A DNA stretch of 64,000 nucleotides, taken from an uncultured Tenacibaculum sp. GTDB taxonomy: Bacteria; Bacteroidota; Bacteroidia; Flavobacteriales; Flavobacteriaceae. How positions within the stretch are numbered: position 1 is the stretch's first letter; each line of letters begins with the position of its first letter. This document shows, piece by piece, positions 52,196 through 62,270 of this stretch. A program made the position numbers and the translations under genes. The stretch is taken from the NCBI GenBank assembly GCA_947504185.1, contig CANNGJ010000013.1:1-64000 (forward strand). The letters are read 5' to 3'. The notes below the pieces were generated by a model, which saw only the letters and a list, made by a program, of their open reading frames with translations, was not told the DNA's origin and did no database searches.

Positions 52196-55100
52196 ATGTT
52201 TTCAACAATATTTAATCACGAATTAAAATACTGGTTTAAGAAACCATCATTTTATGTTTTTATGGCAATATTTTTTGTATTGGCCTTATTATTTTCAGCA
52301 AGTTCAGCAGGTTTTTTTGACTTCTTAACAACAAGTACAGGTTCTTCACGAATTGTAAATTCACCAATAGGAGTTAACGGAATGTTTAGTGGCTTAGCTT
52401 TAATAACTTACTTTTTCTTTCCGTCTATAATAGGAGTTTCTATTTATAGAGATTATAAAAGTAATATGCACTCTATTTTGTATTCATATCCATTTACAAA
52501 AGCAAATTATTTATTAGCAAAGTTTTTTAGCTCATTAATAATGGTGTCACTAATTATTTTAGTAATTGGAATCGGAATTTTTATTGGATATAGATTACCT
52601 GGAACTAACTCAGAAATTGTAGGAGGTTTTAATATCATGGTATATATTCATAGCTATGTAGTGTATTTATTGCCAAATATATTATTATTCGGAGCTATTG
52701 TTTTTGGTGTAGTAACTTTTACAAGAAATATAGCAGCAGGTTTTATAGCTGTATTATTATTAATATTTATTCAAGGATTAGCAGATGGAATGTTAGCGAA
52801 TCCAGATAATAGATTTTGGTCAGCATTATTTGACCCATTCGGAGGACAAGCTGCAAGTTATTATACGCGTTATTGGACAGTAGCAGAAAAAAATGAATTA
52901 CTATTGCCAGTTAAAGGAGTAATATTATATAACAGGTTATTGTGGTTAGGGATAGCATTTTCAATATTTGCTTTGGTATATAAATTTTTCTCATTCAGTC
53001 AAAATGCAATCTCGTTTAGTTTTAAGAAAGAAAAAGGGGAGCGTATGATCAAAAGTAACTTTGGAGGGATAACAAGAGTTAACCTGCCTAAAGTGAAGTA
53101 CGATTTTTCTTTTTGGCAAAATTTAAAAACTTCATGGAAACTGTCAAATATAGATTTTAAGTACATTGTAAAAAGCTGGCCATTTATAAGTATTTTATTA
53201 GTAGGGTTAATTTTTTTATTACTTTTTGCAATTACTTCTACCCAATATATGGGGACAAAAACTTACCCAACAACAGCAAAAATGCTGTCTTTACCAGGAG
53301 GAACATTCGCATTATTTATTAATATTCTTACTTTTTTATATGCAGGAATGTTAATTCATAGAGCTAAAATAGCTAGTACGAATCATATTGTAGAAGCGAC
53401 ACCAATCCCTAACTGGACATTATGGTTATCTAAGTTATTGGCATTATTAAAAATGCAAATAGTATTACTGTTTGTAATTATGGTAGCAGGAGTATTATTC
53501 CAAATTTATAACGGATACTATGATTTTGAAATAGGACATTATTTATTTGAATTATATGGGTTAAACTTTATTCATTATGCAATATGGGCATTGTTAGCTT
53601 TATTTATACAAACCTTGGTAGGGAATGCATATTTAGGATTATTCATTTTGTTACTATTAAATATAGGATTACCATTTTTACGATTTGCAGGAATAGAACA
53701 AGCCATTTTTAAATATAACCAAGGACCAAACTTTAGATACTCTGATTTAGATGGATACGGAGCTACCTTAGCAAGGTATTTTACTTATAAAACATATTGG
53801 TTCTTAGGAGGATTAGTACTGTTAGTATTAACAGGGCTATTTTGGACTAGAGGAATTACAAATTCATTTGCAGAAAGAATTTCAATAGCTAAATCTAGGT
53901 TTAAAGGAAAAACAGTTATTGCATTCTCAGTATTTTTAATAGGGTTTTTAGCTCTTGGAGCTCGAATATATTATGAAAATAATATTTTAAATGAAAGAAG
54001 GTCTTCAAAAGAAAGAGAGTTAGGACAAGTAGAGTGGGAAAAAAAATATAAAAAGTTCCAAGGAAAAGCACAACCGAGAATTGTAGCAGTAAATGTTGAT
54101 CTGAACCTCTTTCCAAAGAAAAGAGATTTTAATGCAACAGGAGTGTATAAAATGATTAATAAAACAGAAGAGACTATAGATAGTATTTTCTTAAACCATA
54201 ATCAATATCCAAGTACTTTTGAATTTAGTAAAACAAATACTTTAGTGTTAGAAGATACAATTCAAAACTTTGATATATATCAGTTAAAAGAACCACTTCA
54301 GCCAGGTGATAGTTTAACGTTAACATTTACGGTAAAAAACAAACCAAATACGTTTATAAAAAGTCACTCTCCAGTTAGAGAAAACGGAACGTTTATAAAT
54401 AGCTTTCAGTTATTCCCATCATTAGGATATTCAGATGGAAGTGAATTAAAAGATGATAAAACACGTGAAAAATACGGTTTAGAAAAAAATGAATTAAAAT
54501 CACATCCTTCGGATAGTACAGCTTTAGGGAATACTTATATTTCTGGAGATTCAGATTGGATAGATTTTGAAACAACTGTAAGTACTTCAGAAGATCAAAT
54601 AGCTATTGCTCCAGGGTACCTACAAAAAGAATGGGTAAAAGACGGAAGAAGGTACTTTCATTATAAAATGGATAGTAAGATTCTGAATTTTTATGCATAT
54701 AATTCAGGAAGATATGAAGTAAAAAGAGATAAGTGGAATGATGTAAACTTAGAAATTTACTACAAAAAAGGACACGAGTATAATCTAGATAGAATGATGA
54801 AAGGAATGAAAGCATCATTAGATTATAATACTAAAAACTTTAGCCCATATCAGCACAAACAAGTACGTATAATAGAATTTCCTCATGGAAACTTTGCCCA
54901 ATCATTTCCAAATACAATTCCATTTTCAGAAAATGTAGGTTTTATAGCAGATATAGATGATACTGATGAAGGAGGAGTAGATTACGGATTTGCAATAACA
55001 GTACACGAATTAGCACATCAATGGTGGGCACATCAAGTAATAGGTGCAGATGTGCAAGGAGCTACAATGTTATCAGAAAGTCCATCAGAATATGTAGCAC

Positions 55101-55846
55101 TAAAAGTGTTAGAACATCAACATGGAAAAAGTAAAATGCGTAAGTTTTTAAAGAAAGCATTAGATGGTTATTTGGCAAATCGTTCTATGGAGCGAAAAAG
55201 AGAAAAACCATTAATGTATAATGACGGACAAGGCTATATTCGTTATGAAAAAGGCTCATTAGTATTTTATGCACTAAGTGACTATATTGGTGAAGACAAG
55301 TTGAATGGAGCCTTAAAAAAGTATGTAGAAAAGGTGAAGTTTCAAGAAGCTCCTTATACTACGACTATTGATATGATGGATCATATTAGAGAAGTAACAC
55401 CAGATAGTTTGCAGTATGTTTTAAAAGACATGTTTGAAACCATTACCTTATATAGAAATAGAATTGTAGATGTTTCTTCGACGGAATTAGATAATGGAAA
55501 ATATAAAGTAGATATAGAGTTTAACGTAAGTAAGTATAGAAATAATGATAAAGGAAAACGTTATTATGGAGAGAAAGCAGGTGATACTATAAGTTATAAA
55601 ACAGATAAAATGAAGAAACCTATTTTATCAGTTCCATTGGCAGATTATATTGATGTTGGAATTTTTGGAGAAGAAGAAATTGATGGTGTTAAAAAAGAAG
55701 TTGAACTTTATTTAAAGAAACATAAAATTACTCAAATCAATAATAAAATATCTTTAATAGTAGATAAAAAACCAGTAGAAGTAGGGGTTGACCCTTATAA
55801 TAAGTTGATAGATACAAAATCTGATGATAATAGACGGAAGTTGTAA
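52196..55846 (+). CDS. ABC transporter permease fused to M1 family aminopeptidase
   Basis: N-terminal multi-TM region; C-terminal AITVHELAHQWWAHQV zinc motif. Confidence 0.9.
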   Translation: MFSTIFNHELKYWFKKPSFYVFMAIFFVLALLFSASSAGFFDFLTTSTGSSRIVNSPIGVNGMFSGLALITYFFFPSIIGVSIYRDYKSNMHSILYSYPFTKANYLLAKFFSSLIMVSLIILVIGIGIFIGYRLPGTNSEIVGGFNIMVYIHSYVVYLLPNILLFGAIVFGVVTFTRNIAAGFIAVLLLIFIQGLADGMLANPDNRFWSALFDPFGGQAASYYTRYWTVAEKNELLLPVKGVILYNRLLWLGIAFSIFALVYKFFSFSQNAISFSFKKEKGERMIKSNFGGITRVNLPKVKYDFSFWQNLKTSWKLSNIDFKYIVKSWPFISILLVGLIFLLLFAITSTQYMGTKTYPTTAKMLSLPGGTFALFINILTFLYAGMLIHRAKIASTNHIVEATPIPNWTLWLSKLLALLKMQIVLLFVIMVAGVLFQIYNGYYDFEIGHYLFELYGLNFIHYAIWALLALFIQTLVGNAYLGLFILLLLNIGLPFLRFAGIEQAIFKYNQGPNFRYSDLDGYGATLARYFTYKTYWFLGGLVLLVLTGLFWTRGITNSFAERISIAKSRFKGKTVIAFSVFLIGFLALGARIYYENNILNERRSSKERELGQVEWEKKYKKFQGKAQPRIVAVNVDLNLFPKKRDFNATGVYKMINKTEETIDSIFLNHNQYPSTFEFSKTNTLVLEDTIQNFDIYQLKEPLQPGDSLTLTFTVKNKPNTFIKSHSPVRENGTFINSFQLFPSLGYSDGSELKDDKTREKYGLEKNELKSHPSDSTALGNTYISGDSDWIDFETTVSTSEDQIAIAPGYLQKEWVKDGRRYFHYKMDSKILNFYAYNSGRYEVKRDKWNDVNLEIYYKKGHEYNLDRMMKGMKASLDYNTKNFSPYQHKQVRIIEFPHGNFAQSFPNTIPFSENVGFIADIDDTDEGGVDYGFAITVHELAHQWWAHQVIGADVQGATMLSESPSEYVALKVLEHQHGKSKMRKFLKKALDGYLANRSMERKREKPLMYNDGQGYIRYEKGSLVFYALSDYIGEDKLNGALKKYVEKVKFQEAPYTTTIDMMDHIREVTPDSLQYVLKDMFETITLYRNRIVDVSSTELDNGKYKVDIEFNVSKYRNNDKGKRYYGEKAGDTISYKTDKMKKPILSVPLADYIDVGIFGEEEIDGVKKEVELYLKKHKITQINNKISLIVDKKPVEVGVDPYNKLIDTKSDDNRRKL

Positions 55847-55865
55847 TCAATAGAGTTAAAAAAGA

Positions 55866-55890
55866 AAGACTGTCAATTTTGGCAGTCTTT
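55866..55890. terminator. Terminator hairpin
   Basis: AAGACTGTCA...TGGCAGTCTTTTT. Confidence 0.65.
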
Positions 55891-55906
55891 TTGTATTTAA
55901 AAAGAA

Positions 55907-55914
55907 TACTTTTG
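55907..55914 (+). promoter_or_regulatory. -7 box TACTTTTG, 5 nt before the DUF5522 ATG
   Basis: TAnnTTTG match. Confidence 0.5.
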
Positions 55915-55919
55915 CAGTT

Positions 55920-56084
55920 ATGTATAACAAAAGAGTAGAGCTAACAGAAGAAGATTATTATATAAACGAGCAAGGCTATAAAGTTTTTATAGAAAAATTT
56001 CATTTAAAAAGAGGATACTGTTGTAAAAGTGGTTGTAAGCATTGCCCTTATGGATATGATAAAAAAACAGATAGTTTTAAATAA
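55920..56084 (+). CDS. Small DUF5522-like Cys-rich protein (54 aa)
   Basis: Manual translation MYNKRVELTEEDYYINEQGYKVFIEKFHLKRGYCCKSGCKHCPYGYDKKTDSFK; GYCCxxGCxHCPYG motif. Confidence 0.8.
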   Translation: MYNKRVELTEEDYYINEQGYKVFIEKFHLKRGYCCKSGCKHCPYGYDKKTDSFK

Positions 56085-56133
56085 TGTGACAATTATTAAT
56101 TAATTGTTTCTAAAAAGTATAAATCAAACAAAA

Positions 56134-56844
56134 ATGAAAAAAATTATAGCATTAGCATTTGTAGTTATGTTAACTGGATGTGCTGAATTACAAAAAGTAG
56201 TAAATCAATTACCAACAACAGGTGGAGTTTTAACTCAAGATCAAATAGGTGGAGGTTTGCGTCAAGCATTAGATAACGGAATTCAACACCAAGTAACTAA
56301 ATTAACATCTAAAGACGGTTTTTATCGCAACGAATTAGTAAAAATATTATTACCAAAAGAATTACAAACGGTTGATAAAGGTTTACGTAAAATAGGCTTA
56401 AGTAATTTAGCTGATGAAGGAATTAAAGTACTAAACAGAGCTGCAGAAGATGCTGTGAAAACTGCTACACCAATTTTTGTAAATGCAGTAAAAGATATTA
56501 CTTTTACTGATGCTAAAAACATTTTATTAGGAGAACAAAATGCAGCTACTTCTTACTTAGAAGGAAAAACATCGCAAGCATTATACAACCAATTCAATCC
56601 AGTAATTGAAAAGTCGTTTGCCAAAGTAGGAGCTGATCAAATATGGTCTAACCTAATTAATAAATACAATAGTATTCCTTTTGTAAATAAAGTAAACCCA
56701 AATTTAACCGATTATGTAACAACCCAAGCATTAGATGGTGTTTTTACAATGATCGCTGTTGAAGAAAAAGGAATTCGTGAAAAAGTAGGTTTAAGAAATA
56801 CTGATTTATTACGTAGAGTTTTTGCGTTGCAAGATGGTAGGTAA
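56134..56844 (+). CDS. DUF4197 family lipoprotein
   Basis: Lipobox MLTGCAEL; GLRQALDNGIQHQVTKL; start chosen at 56134. Confidence 0.8.
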   Translation: MKKIIALAFVVMLTGCAELQKVVNQLPTTGGVLTQDQIGGGLRQALDNGIQHQVTKLTSKDGFYRNELVKILLPKELQTVDKGLRKIGLSNLADEGIKVLNRAAEDAVKTATPIFVNAVKDITFTDAKNILLGEQNAATSYLEGKTSQALYNQFNPVIEKSFAKVGADQIWSNLINKYNSIPFVNKVNPNLTDYVTTQALDGVFTMIAVEEKGIREKVGLRNTDLLRRVFALQDGR

Positions 56845-57564
56845 TTATAGCTGATTATCAGTTATTTTTTCGAAAAAGAGTTTTCTATAGGTATTTCCAA
56901 TAGGAAGCTCTTTTTTATTTATCCAAACTGAATCGTTATCTATTTTGTCAATAGATTTTATAGCTATAATATACGATTTATGAGTTTGTATAAAGTTATC
57001 TTTAGGAAGGTTCTCTTTTAAGCTTTTTAACGTACTGTATGTAATTATTCGTTCGTTTTTTAAATAGATAGAGACATAGTTCTTTAAACCTTCTATATAT
57101 AAAATATCATTTAAAAATACCTTAGAGAATTTATTTTTCCCATCTGTTTTAAAGAAGAAAAATTCCTCTTTTGAAACTATTGATTTTTTTTGAGTGTCAG
57201 TATTGTTTTTCTGCTGAATTTTTAAAACAGCTTTATAAAATCTGTCAAACTCAATAGGTTTTAGTAGATAATCAGTAGCAGAAACCTCATAGCTTTCTAT
57301 AGCAAATTGTGGATAAGCAGTCGTAAAAATAATATTAGTTTTACCGTTAATGATTTTAGAAAGCTGAATGCCAGTAATTTCTGGCATTTGAATATCTAAA
57401 AAAACTAAATCAATTTTCTCTTTTTCAATAAATTGTAAAGCCTCTAACGGATTTGTAAATGTGTTTTTCAATTCTAAAAATGAAACTTTAGAAGCATACT
57501 TTTCCAATAATCTAATTGCTGGTGGTTCGTCATCAACAATAACACAAGTTAGTTGTTTATTCAT
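56845..57564 (-). CDS. LytTR family response regulator
   Basis: CVIVDDEPPAIRLL; LVFLDIQMPEITG; LytTR DNA-binding domain. Confidence 0.92.
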   Translation of the reverse strand: MNKQLTCVIVDDEPPAIRLLEKYASKVSFLELKNTFTNPLEALQFIEKEKIDLVFLDIQMPEITGIQLSKIINGKTNIIFTTAYPQFAIESYEVSATDYLLKPIEFDRFYKAVLKIQQKNNTDTQKKSIVSKEEFFFFKTDGKNKFSKVFLNDILYIEGLKNYVSIYLKNERIITYSTLKSLKENLPKDNFIQTHKSYIIAIKSIDKIDNDSVWINKKELPIGNTYRKLFFEKITDNQL

Positions 57565-58583
57565 AAAGGCAATTTTAAATAGGCTTTAAAAATATCATTA
57601 TTTTTTTCATATTCTAAAGTGAATTTATTTTTATATAAAACTGCTAAACGCTTTTTTATGTTTTCGGTGCCAATTCCAGCTTCCATATATTTTTCAGAAG
57701 AGTTAATGTTATTTTCTGTAATAATTTCTAACCAGTTTTCTGTTATATTAAATCCGATTTTTGCAGGATAGTTTTTATTATTAATAATTCCATGCTTACA
57801 AACATTTTCAACAAAATGAATTAAAATTAATGATGGAATTTTATGATTTTCAATGTTTCCGTTAATGTTTAAATATACATGAAAATCTGCTTCGTATCTA
57901 CGTTTGTAAAAATGTAAATAATCTTTAATAAATTGAATTTCTTTTTCTAAGAAAACAAAATCTTCTGAAGCTTCATAAGTAACGTATCTTAATAATTGTG
58001 ATAACTTTAAAATATCGTTAGCTGTCTCTGGTTTATCGTCATACAATTCTATATAAAAATTATTGAGTGTGTTAAACAAAAAATGCGGACTTATTTGTGC
58101 TTTTAAAGTTGCTAATTGAGCTTCTTGATGTTCTAGGCTTAGTTGATGTAGCTTATTTTTATTTTCATAATTCTTATACAATAAATACACAATCGTACTA
58201 TATAAACAGGCTTTAAACGCATATATAAAACTATCATATAAATATATAAATATGATATCGTCTTGTTCTAAATTGTAATTGTTAATCTTAAAAAGAAGAG
58301 GCGAAACAATTTCTTCTAATAGAAAGCGAATTCCAGCAAAAATGAAAACCAATAGTATTATTGAAATTCCAAATAATACATATTTCTTTTTATCTAATAC
58401 TTGAGGTAGTAATATATAATAGTTTAATAAGTAAACGGTAAAAAAACTGATACTAAAGGTTGTTGTAAATAATAAGGCATAAATAAATGATATTGATTTG
58501 TTTGGACTAAAAATATCCCAAGCTAAATCAGTCATAATAAGTAATGCAATAACAAATATGTTAAATCGTAATTCTTTAGTCAT
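57561..58583 (-). CDS. Sensor histidine kinase (LytS/YehU-type)
   Basis: LKAQISPHFLFNTLNNFYIEL; N-terminal TM helices; 4-nt overlap with the response regulator. Confidence 0.9.
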   Translation of the reverse strand: MTKELRFNIFVIALLIMTDLAWDIFSPNKSISFIYALLFTTTFSISFFTVYLLNYYILLPQVLDKKKYVLFGISIILLVFIFAGIRFLLEEIVSPLLFKINNYNLEQDDIIFIYLYDSFIYAFKACLYSTIVYLLYKNYENKNKLHQLSLEHQEAQLATLKAQISPHFLFNTLNNFYIELYDDKPETANDILKLSQLLRYVTYEASEDFVFLEKEIQFIKDYLHFYKRRYEADFHVYLNINGNIENHKIPSLILIHFVENVCKHGIINNKNYPAKIGFNITENWLEIITENNINSSEKYMEAGIGTENIKKRLAVLYKNKFTLEYEKNNDIFKAYLKLPL

Positions 58584-58792
58584 ATTTCAAAAATATGACT
58601 AAAACTGTTACTGATATTCGAATTAGGACAGAACCAAGATTTTTTTATATAAACCATTGTTATCAACCAACAAAAAAATGAAATGCTTAAAATATTATGA
58701 GTTGATATAATAAATTTCTAAGATGGTGTAATAAAAAATAATAGCTTGATTTTGTACTGTAATCTTGTAATGAATTTAAAATCATTCAGTAA

Positions 58793-59659
58793 ATGAAAAA
58801 ATATATCATAATCGCACTTGGAATTTTAGTAATTCTTTCTTGTCAAAAAACAGAAGAGAAAAAATCGCTAGAAAAAGAAATAATTTTAAAGCCATATTCA
58901 TCTTATTATCCAAAAGAAAAAACAAAAATTCTGGTGGTTGGTACATTCCATTTTTCGTACCCTGGACTAGATGCTACAAAAACTAATAACGATGATAAAA
59001 TAGATGTTTTAAAAGAACCTAAAAAATCTGAAGTAACAGAATTGGTTGAGTATATAAAACAATTTAAACCAACGAAAGTAGCAATTGAAGCCAAACCAAG
59101 TTGGAATATGAATAAAGATTATAAAGAATATAGAAAAGGAAAACATAGAGATGTTAGAAATGAAAGTTATCAGTTAGGAATGCGTATAGCAAATGATTTT
59201 AATTTAGATACTATTTATTCTGTAGACGCAAAATCTTTTGATGAAGATTTATCTAAGGTTAATCCTAAATTAATAGAAGAATTAGGAAAAGACTATGATT
59301 TTAAATCTGAAGATCCATTTTACAAGATGGTAAAAAAATCTTTTGATGAATCTACTGCGTTTCCTGCAAAAGAAAACTTGTTAAAGTTTATGAAGCATAT
59401 GAATACGATTGAAGGTCATCGAAATAATTATGGAGCTTACCTTATTGGAGATTTTAAGTTAGATGATACAAGAGGAGCCGATTTTTTATCTATTTGGTGG
59501 TATAATCGAAATTTGAGAATTTTTAGAAAAATTCAACAAATCGATCAAACAAAAGAAGATAGAATATTAATAATTATGGGTAATGGTCATGCATCAGTTT
59601 TAAGACATCTAATTGAGTACTCACCAGAATATGAATTTGTAGAATTTAATAGTTTATAA
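58793..59659 (+). CDS. DUF5694-like lipoprotein (TraB/Tiki-like fold)
   Basis: Lipobox ILSCQK; VVGTFHFSYPGLD; IMGNGHASVLRHLIE. Confidence 0.72.
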   Translation: MKKYIIIALGILVILSCQKTEEKKSLEKEIILKPYSSYYPKEKTKILVVGTFHFSYPGLDATKTNNDDKIDVLKEPKKSEVTELVEYIKQFKPTKVAIEAKPSWNMNKDYKEYRKGKHRDVRNESYQLGMRIANDFNLDTIYSVDAKSFDEDLSKVNPKLIEELGKDYDFKSEDPFYKMVKKSFDESTAFPAKENLLKFMKHMNTIEGHRNNYGAYLIGDFKLDDTRGADFLSIWWYNRNLRIFRKIQQIDQTKEDRILIIMGNGHASVLRHLIEYSPEYEFVEFNSL

Positions 59660-59660
59660 A

Positions 59661-60932
59661 ATGAAAAATTACATTGTACTTATAATAATCATTTTGATTT
59701 CATCTTGTCAAAAATCCGAAGAGAAAAAGAATATAATCAATAACATACCGGTAGAAATAGATTCTGCATATGTAAAAAGTAAACTAGCATATTTTAAAGT
59801 TAAGAACAACATAATAGAAGGAAAAGGAAAACAATTGATAGAAAAAATAGTAAACGAGTCACAATTTATTGTGTTTGGAGAAAATCATTACTCTAAGCAA
59901 ACTTCTATTTTAACAAAGGCTTTAATTCCTTTATTAAGCAAAGCTTATTTTACTAATTTTTTAGCAGAAGTAGGACCAAGTACAGCTGAAAAATTAATAG
60001 AGTTATCTACACCTTATGAAAAAACAGTAGAAAATTTAAAAGAATTCACCACAAAATATAAGCACGATGAGTTTGGTAATACAGGTGATCCTATTCCGTT
60101 TTTTGCAGGAGTAGAAGATGCTGAATTTTTACAATTAATTAGAAAGTATAATATTAATTTTCATGGAATAGATCAAGAATATATATACTCAGCCCTATTT
60201 TTTATGGATGAATTATTAAAAGAAGCGAAAAGTAAACCCAATTATGAAGAAATAAAACAATTAAAAGAGAAAGTAGATAAGCTTATATATAATCGCTTAA
60301 AAGATGATAAGAAAGGAAAAACAGTAAGAGCCATGGAAGCTTTTGAAACAAATAAAAATATAATTACTTTTTTTAATCAATTTGAAGAAGGAGACACAAA
60401 AGCAAGAAAAATCATAAACGACTTAAGATTTAGTTGGGATATTTATAAACGTTGGAGAAAAGGATCACATTTTGACAGGGTAAGTTATATGAGAAATAAT
60501 ATATTGAAAGTTTATAAAAAACAAAAAGATGCTAAACTATTTATAAAAGTAGGGAGCTTACACGCTGCAAAAAATATTTCAAACTCTTCTTATGACATCG
60601 GTTATTTAACAGAAGAACTAGCTCAAAAAAAACATACAGTAAGTTCTAGTATTAACTCATGGCGACCATTTTATATAGATGGAGATTCTATAGTAAATGC
60701 AATCGAAAAATATAAAAGATACTATAGACGACTGGGTGTTTTTACACAATTTGCTAAGAAAAATAAATGGACAATAATTGATTTTAAATCTATTAAAGAA
60801 GATATTAAATCAAACAAAGTAAAACTGCCAATTAATGGAGATTACCATGCGTTAAAAAAGCTATTAGATGGATATGATTATCAATTAATAATTCCGGTAG
60901 ATGATAACATTACCTATAATTTAAAAAAGTAA
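59661..60932 (+). CDS. Erythromycin-esterase/Tiki-like lipoprotein
   Basis: Lipobox ISSCQK; IVFGENHYSKQTSILTKAL; KVGSLHAAKNIS. Confidence 0.6.
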   Translation: MKNYIVLIIIILISSCQKSEEKKNIINNIPVEIDSAYVKSKLAYFKVKNNIIEGKGKQLIEKIVNESQFIVFGENHYSKQTSILTKALIPLLSKAYFTNFLAEVGPSTAEKLIELSTPYEKTVENLKEFTTKYKHDEFGNTGDPIPFFAGVEDAEFLQLIRKYNINFHGIDQEYIYSALFFMDELLKEAKSKPNYEEIKQLKEKVDKLIYNRLKDDKKGKTVRAMEAFETNKNIITFFNQFEEGDTKARKIINDLRFSWDIYKRWRKGSHFDRVSYMRNNILKVYKKQKDAKLFIKVGSLHAAKNISNSSYDIGYLTEELAQKKHTVSSSINSWRPFYIDGDSIVNAIEKYKRYYRRLGVFTQFAKKNKWTIIDFKSIKEDIKSNKVKLPINGDYHALKKLLDGYDYQLIIPVDDNITYNLKK

Positions 60933-60934
60933 AT

Positions 60935-61080
60935 CTGAAAATAGAAAAAAAGTATATAGAAGTTATTTATAAGGACAAAAAGCAAAAATAGGTTTTGAAA
61001 ATAATGAACTTCAGTTGTTAGCTTTTGAAGTGGGAAGTTTAATTCATGAGTTAGTTTCGTTGATAGACTATTTAAAGTAA
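60935..61080 (+). pseudogene. Relic of a small gene with CTG in place of ATG and a 1-nt frameshift
   Basis: KIEKKYIEVIYKDKKQK|IGFENNELQLLAFEVGSLIHELVSLIDYLK is restored if A5 in gcAAAAAtagg were A6. Confidence 0.5.
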
Positions 61081-61176
61081 TATAGGAAAAACACCTAAAA
61101 TTCAATAGTGGTTAATTCTATGTACTTGTAAACCAAATATTTGTGTATATTTATAATCCGTTTAACCAAAGTAAAA

Positions 61177-61374
61177 ATGACACGAATTAATCAACTACAT
61201 AGATATAAGAATCATCTTGAGGAGAGGTATCGTAAGTTGGTTGAAAGAGCGAATGATTATAAATATGTGGATGAATGTAAGAGTGATTGCTCAGCATTTA
61301 AAGCAATGAAAGTGTTAGAAAAAATTAATAGAATAAAATACTTAGATAAGGACCTCTCAAATTCTATTGTGTAA
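61177..61374 (+). CDS. Hypothetical small charged protein
   Basis: ORF with ATG at 61177; 3' end overlaps the convergent gene by 18 nt. Confidence 0.5.
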   Translation: MTRINQLHRYKNHLEERYRKLVERANDYKYVDECKSDCSAFKAMKVLEKINRIKYLDKDLSNSIV

Positions 61375-62142
61375 TTCTTTAAAATAATCAAAAGCCTTTA
61401 GTAGCCTACTACCGTACCAAGAAAATAATTCCCCATCTACTAATAATATTTTAGAGTTAGGATTATGCTCTTGTATTTCTTGAATATGAGTTTCTTTAAA
61501 AGGATAAGGTTCTGATGAGAGTAAAATCAAATCAGGGTAGTTTACTTGTCTCATTTTTTTAATATCTATCTCTGGATATCGCTCTTGGTTAGCATAAATA
61601 TTTTCAAAATTATTTAATTGAAGTAAGTGATTTATAAAAGTGTTATTAGCGGCAACCATCCATGGATTTCTCCAAATAAAATAAGTAACTCTTATAGTTT
61701 TTTGATTTTTAATAAACTGTTTAAAATCATTTATTTTAAACTCTAACTCATTATTTATTTTTAAAGCAGATGTTTTACAAGAAAGCATTTTTCCATATTG
61801 ACTTATAAGTTCTTTAGCATCATCAAGATTATAAATGTCGGAAACATGAGTCGGAGCAATTTGCTCACAAACTTCAACTATTTCTTTAGTGTTTTCTTCT
61901 TTGTTGCAAAGAATGATATCAGGCTTTAAAGCTTTTATCTTTTCAATATTAATATTCTTTGTTCCGCCAACAACAGTTTTGATTTTTTTTAATCCAATAG
62001 GGTGAATGCAGAATTTGGTAATGCCTACAATAGAATCCATTAATCCTAAGTCGACTAGTAATTCAGTTTGACTAGGGACTAATGAAATAATTCTTTTTGG
62101 GGTTTTATTTGTTGAAATATTTCGTTCTATTTGGTCTAGCAT
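61357..62142 (-). CDS. Helical-backbone metal receptor (BtuF/FecB-like periplasmic binding protein family), no signal peptide
   Basis: RIISLVPSQTELLVDLGLMDSIVGITKFCIHP; KPDIILCNKEENTKE; PDLILLSSEPYPF. Confidence 0.8.
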   Translation of the reverse strand: MLDQIERNISTNKTPKRIISLVPSQTELLVDLGLMDSIVGITKFCIHPIGLKKIKTVVGGTKNINIEKIKALKPDIILCNKEENTKEIVEVCEQIAPTHVSDIYNLDDAKELISQYGKMLSCKTSALKINNELEFKINDFKQFIKNQKTIRVTYFIWRNPWMVAANNTFINHLLQLNNFENIYANQERYPEIDIKKMRQVNYPDLILLSSEPYPFKETHIQEIQEHNPNSKILLVDGELFSWYGSRLLKAFDYFKELHNRI

Positions 62143-62201
62143 TTAAAGTAATTGTTAATGAATTGTAAGAAAAGTTTATTGGTGTAAAAAAATGGTATAA
62201 G

Positions 62202-62243
62202 TATCAAAAAAACACTCCCTTTTAATTAAAAAGAAGTGTTTTT
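62202..62243. terminator. Terminator-like hairpin
   Basis: AAAAACACTcccTTTTAATTAAAAagaAGTGTTTTTT. Confidence 0.6.
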
Positions 62244-62270
62244 TAGTGTAAATTTAATTACATACTTACT

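Noticed and set aside
60914-61105. 63-aa - strand ORF
   Set aside because: Hydrophobic antisense of the small-gene relic; no support.
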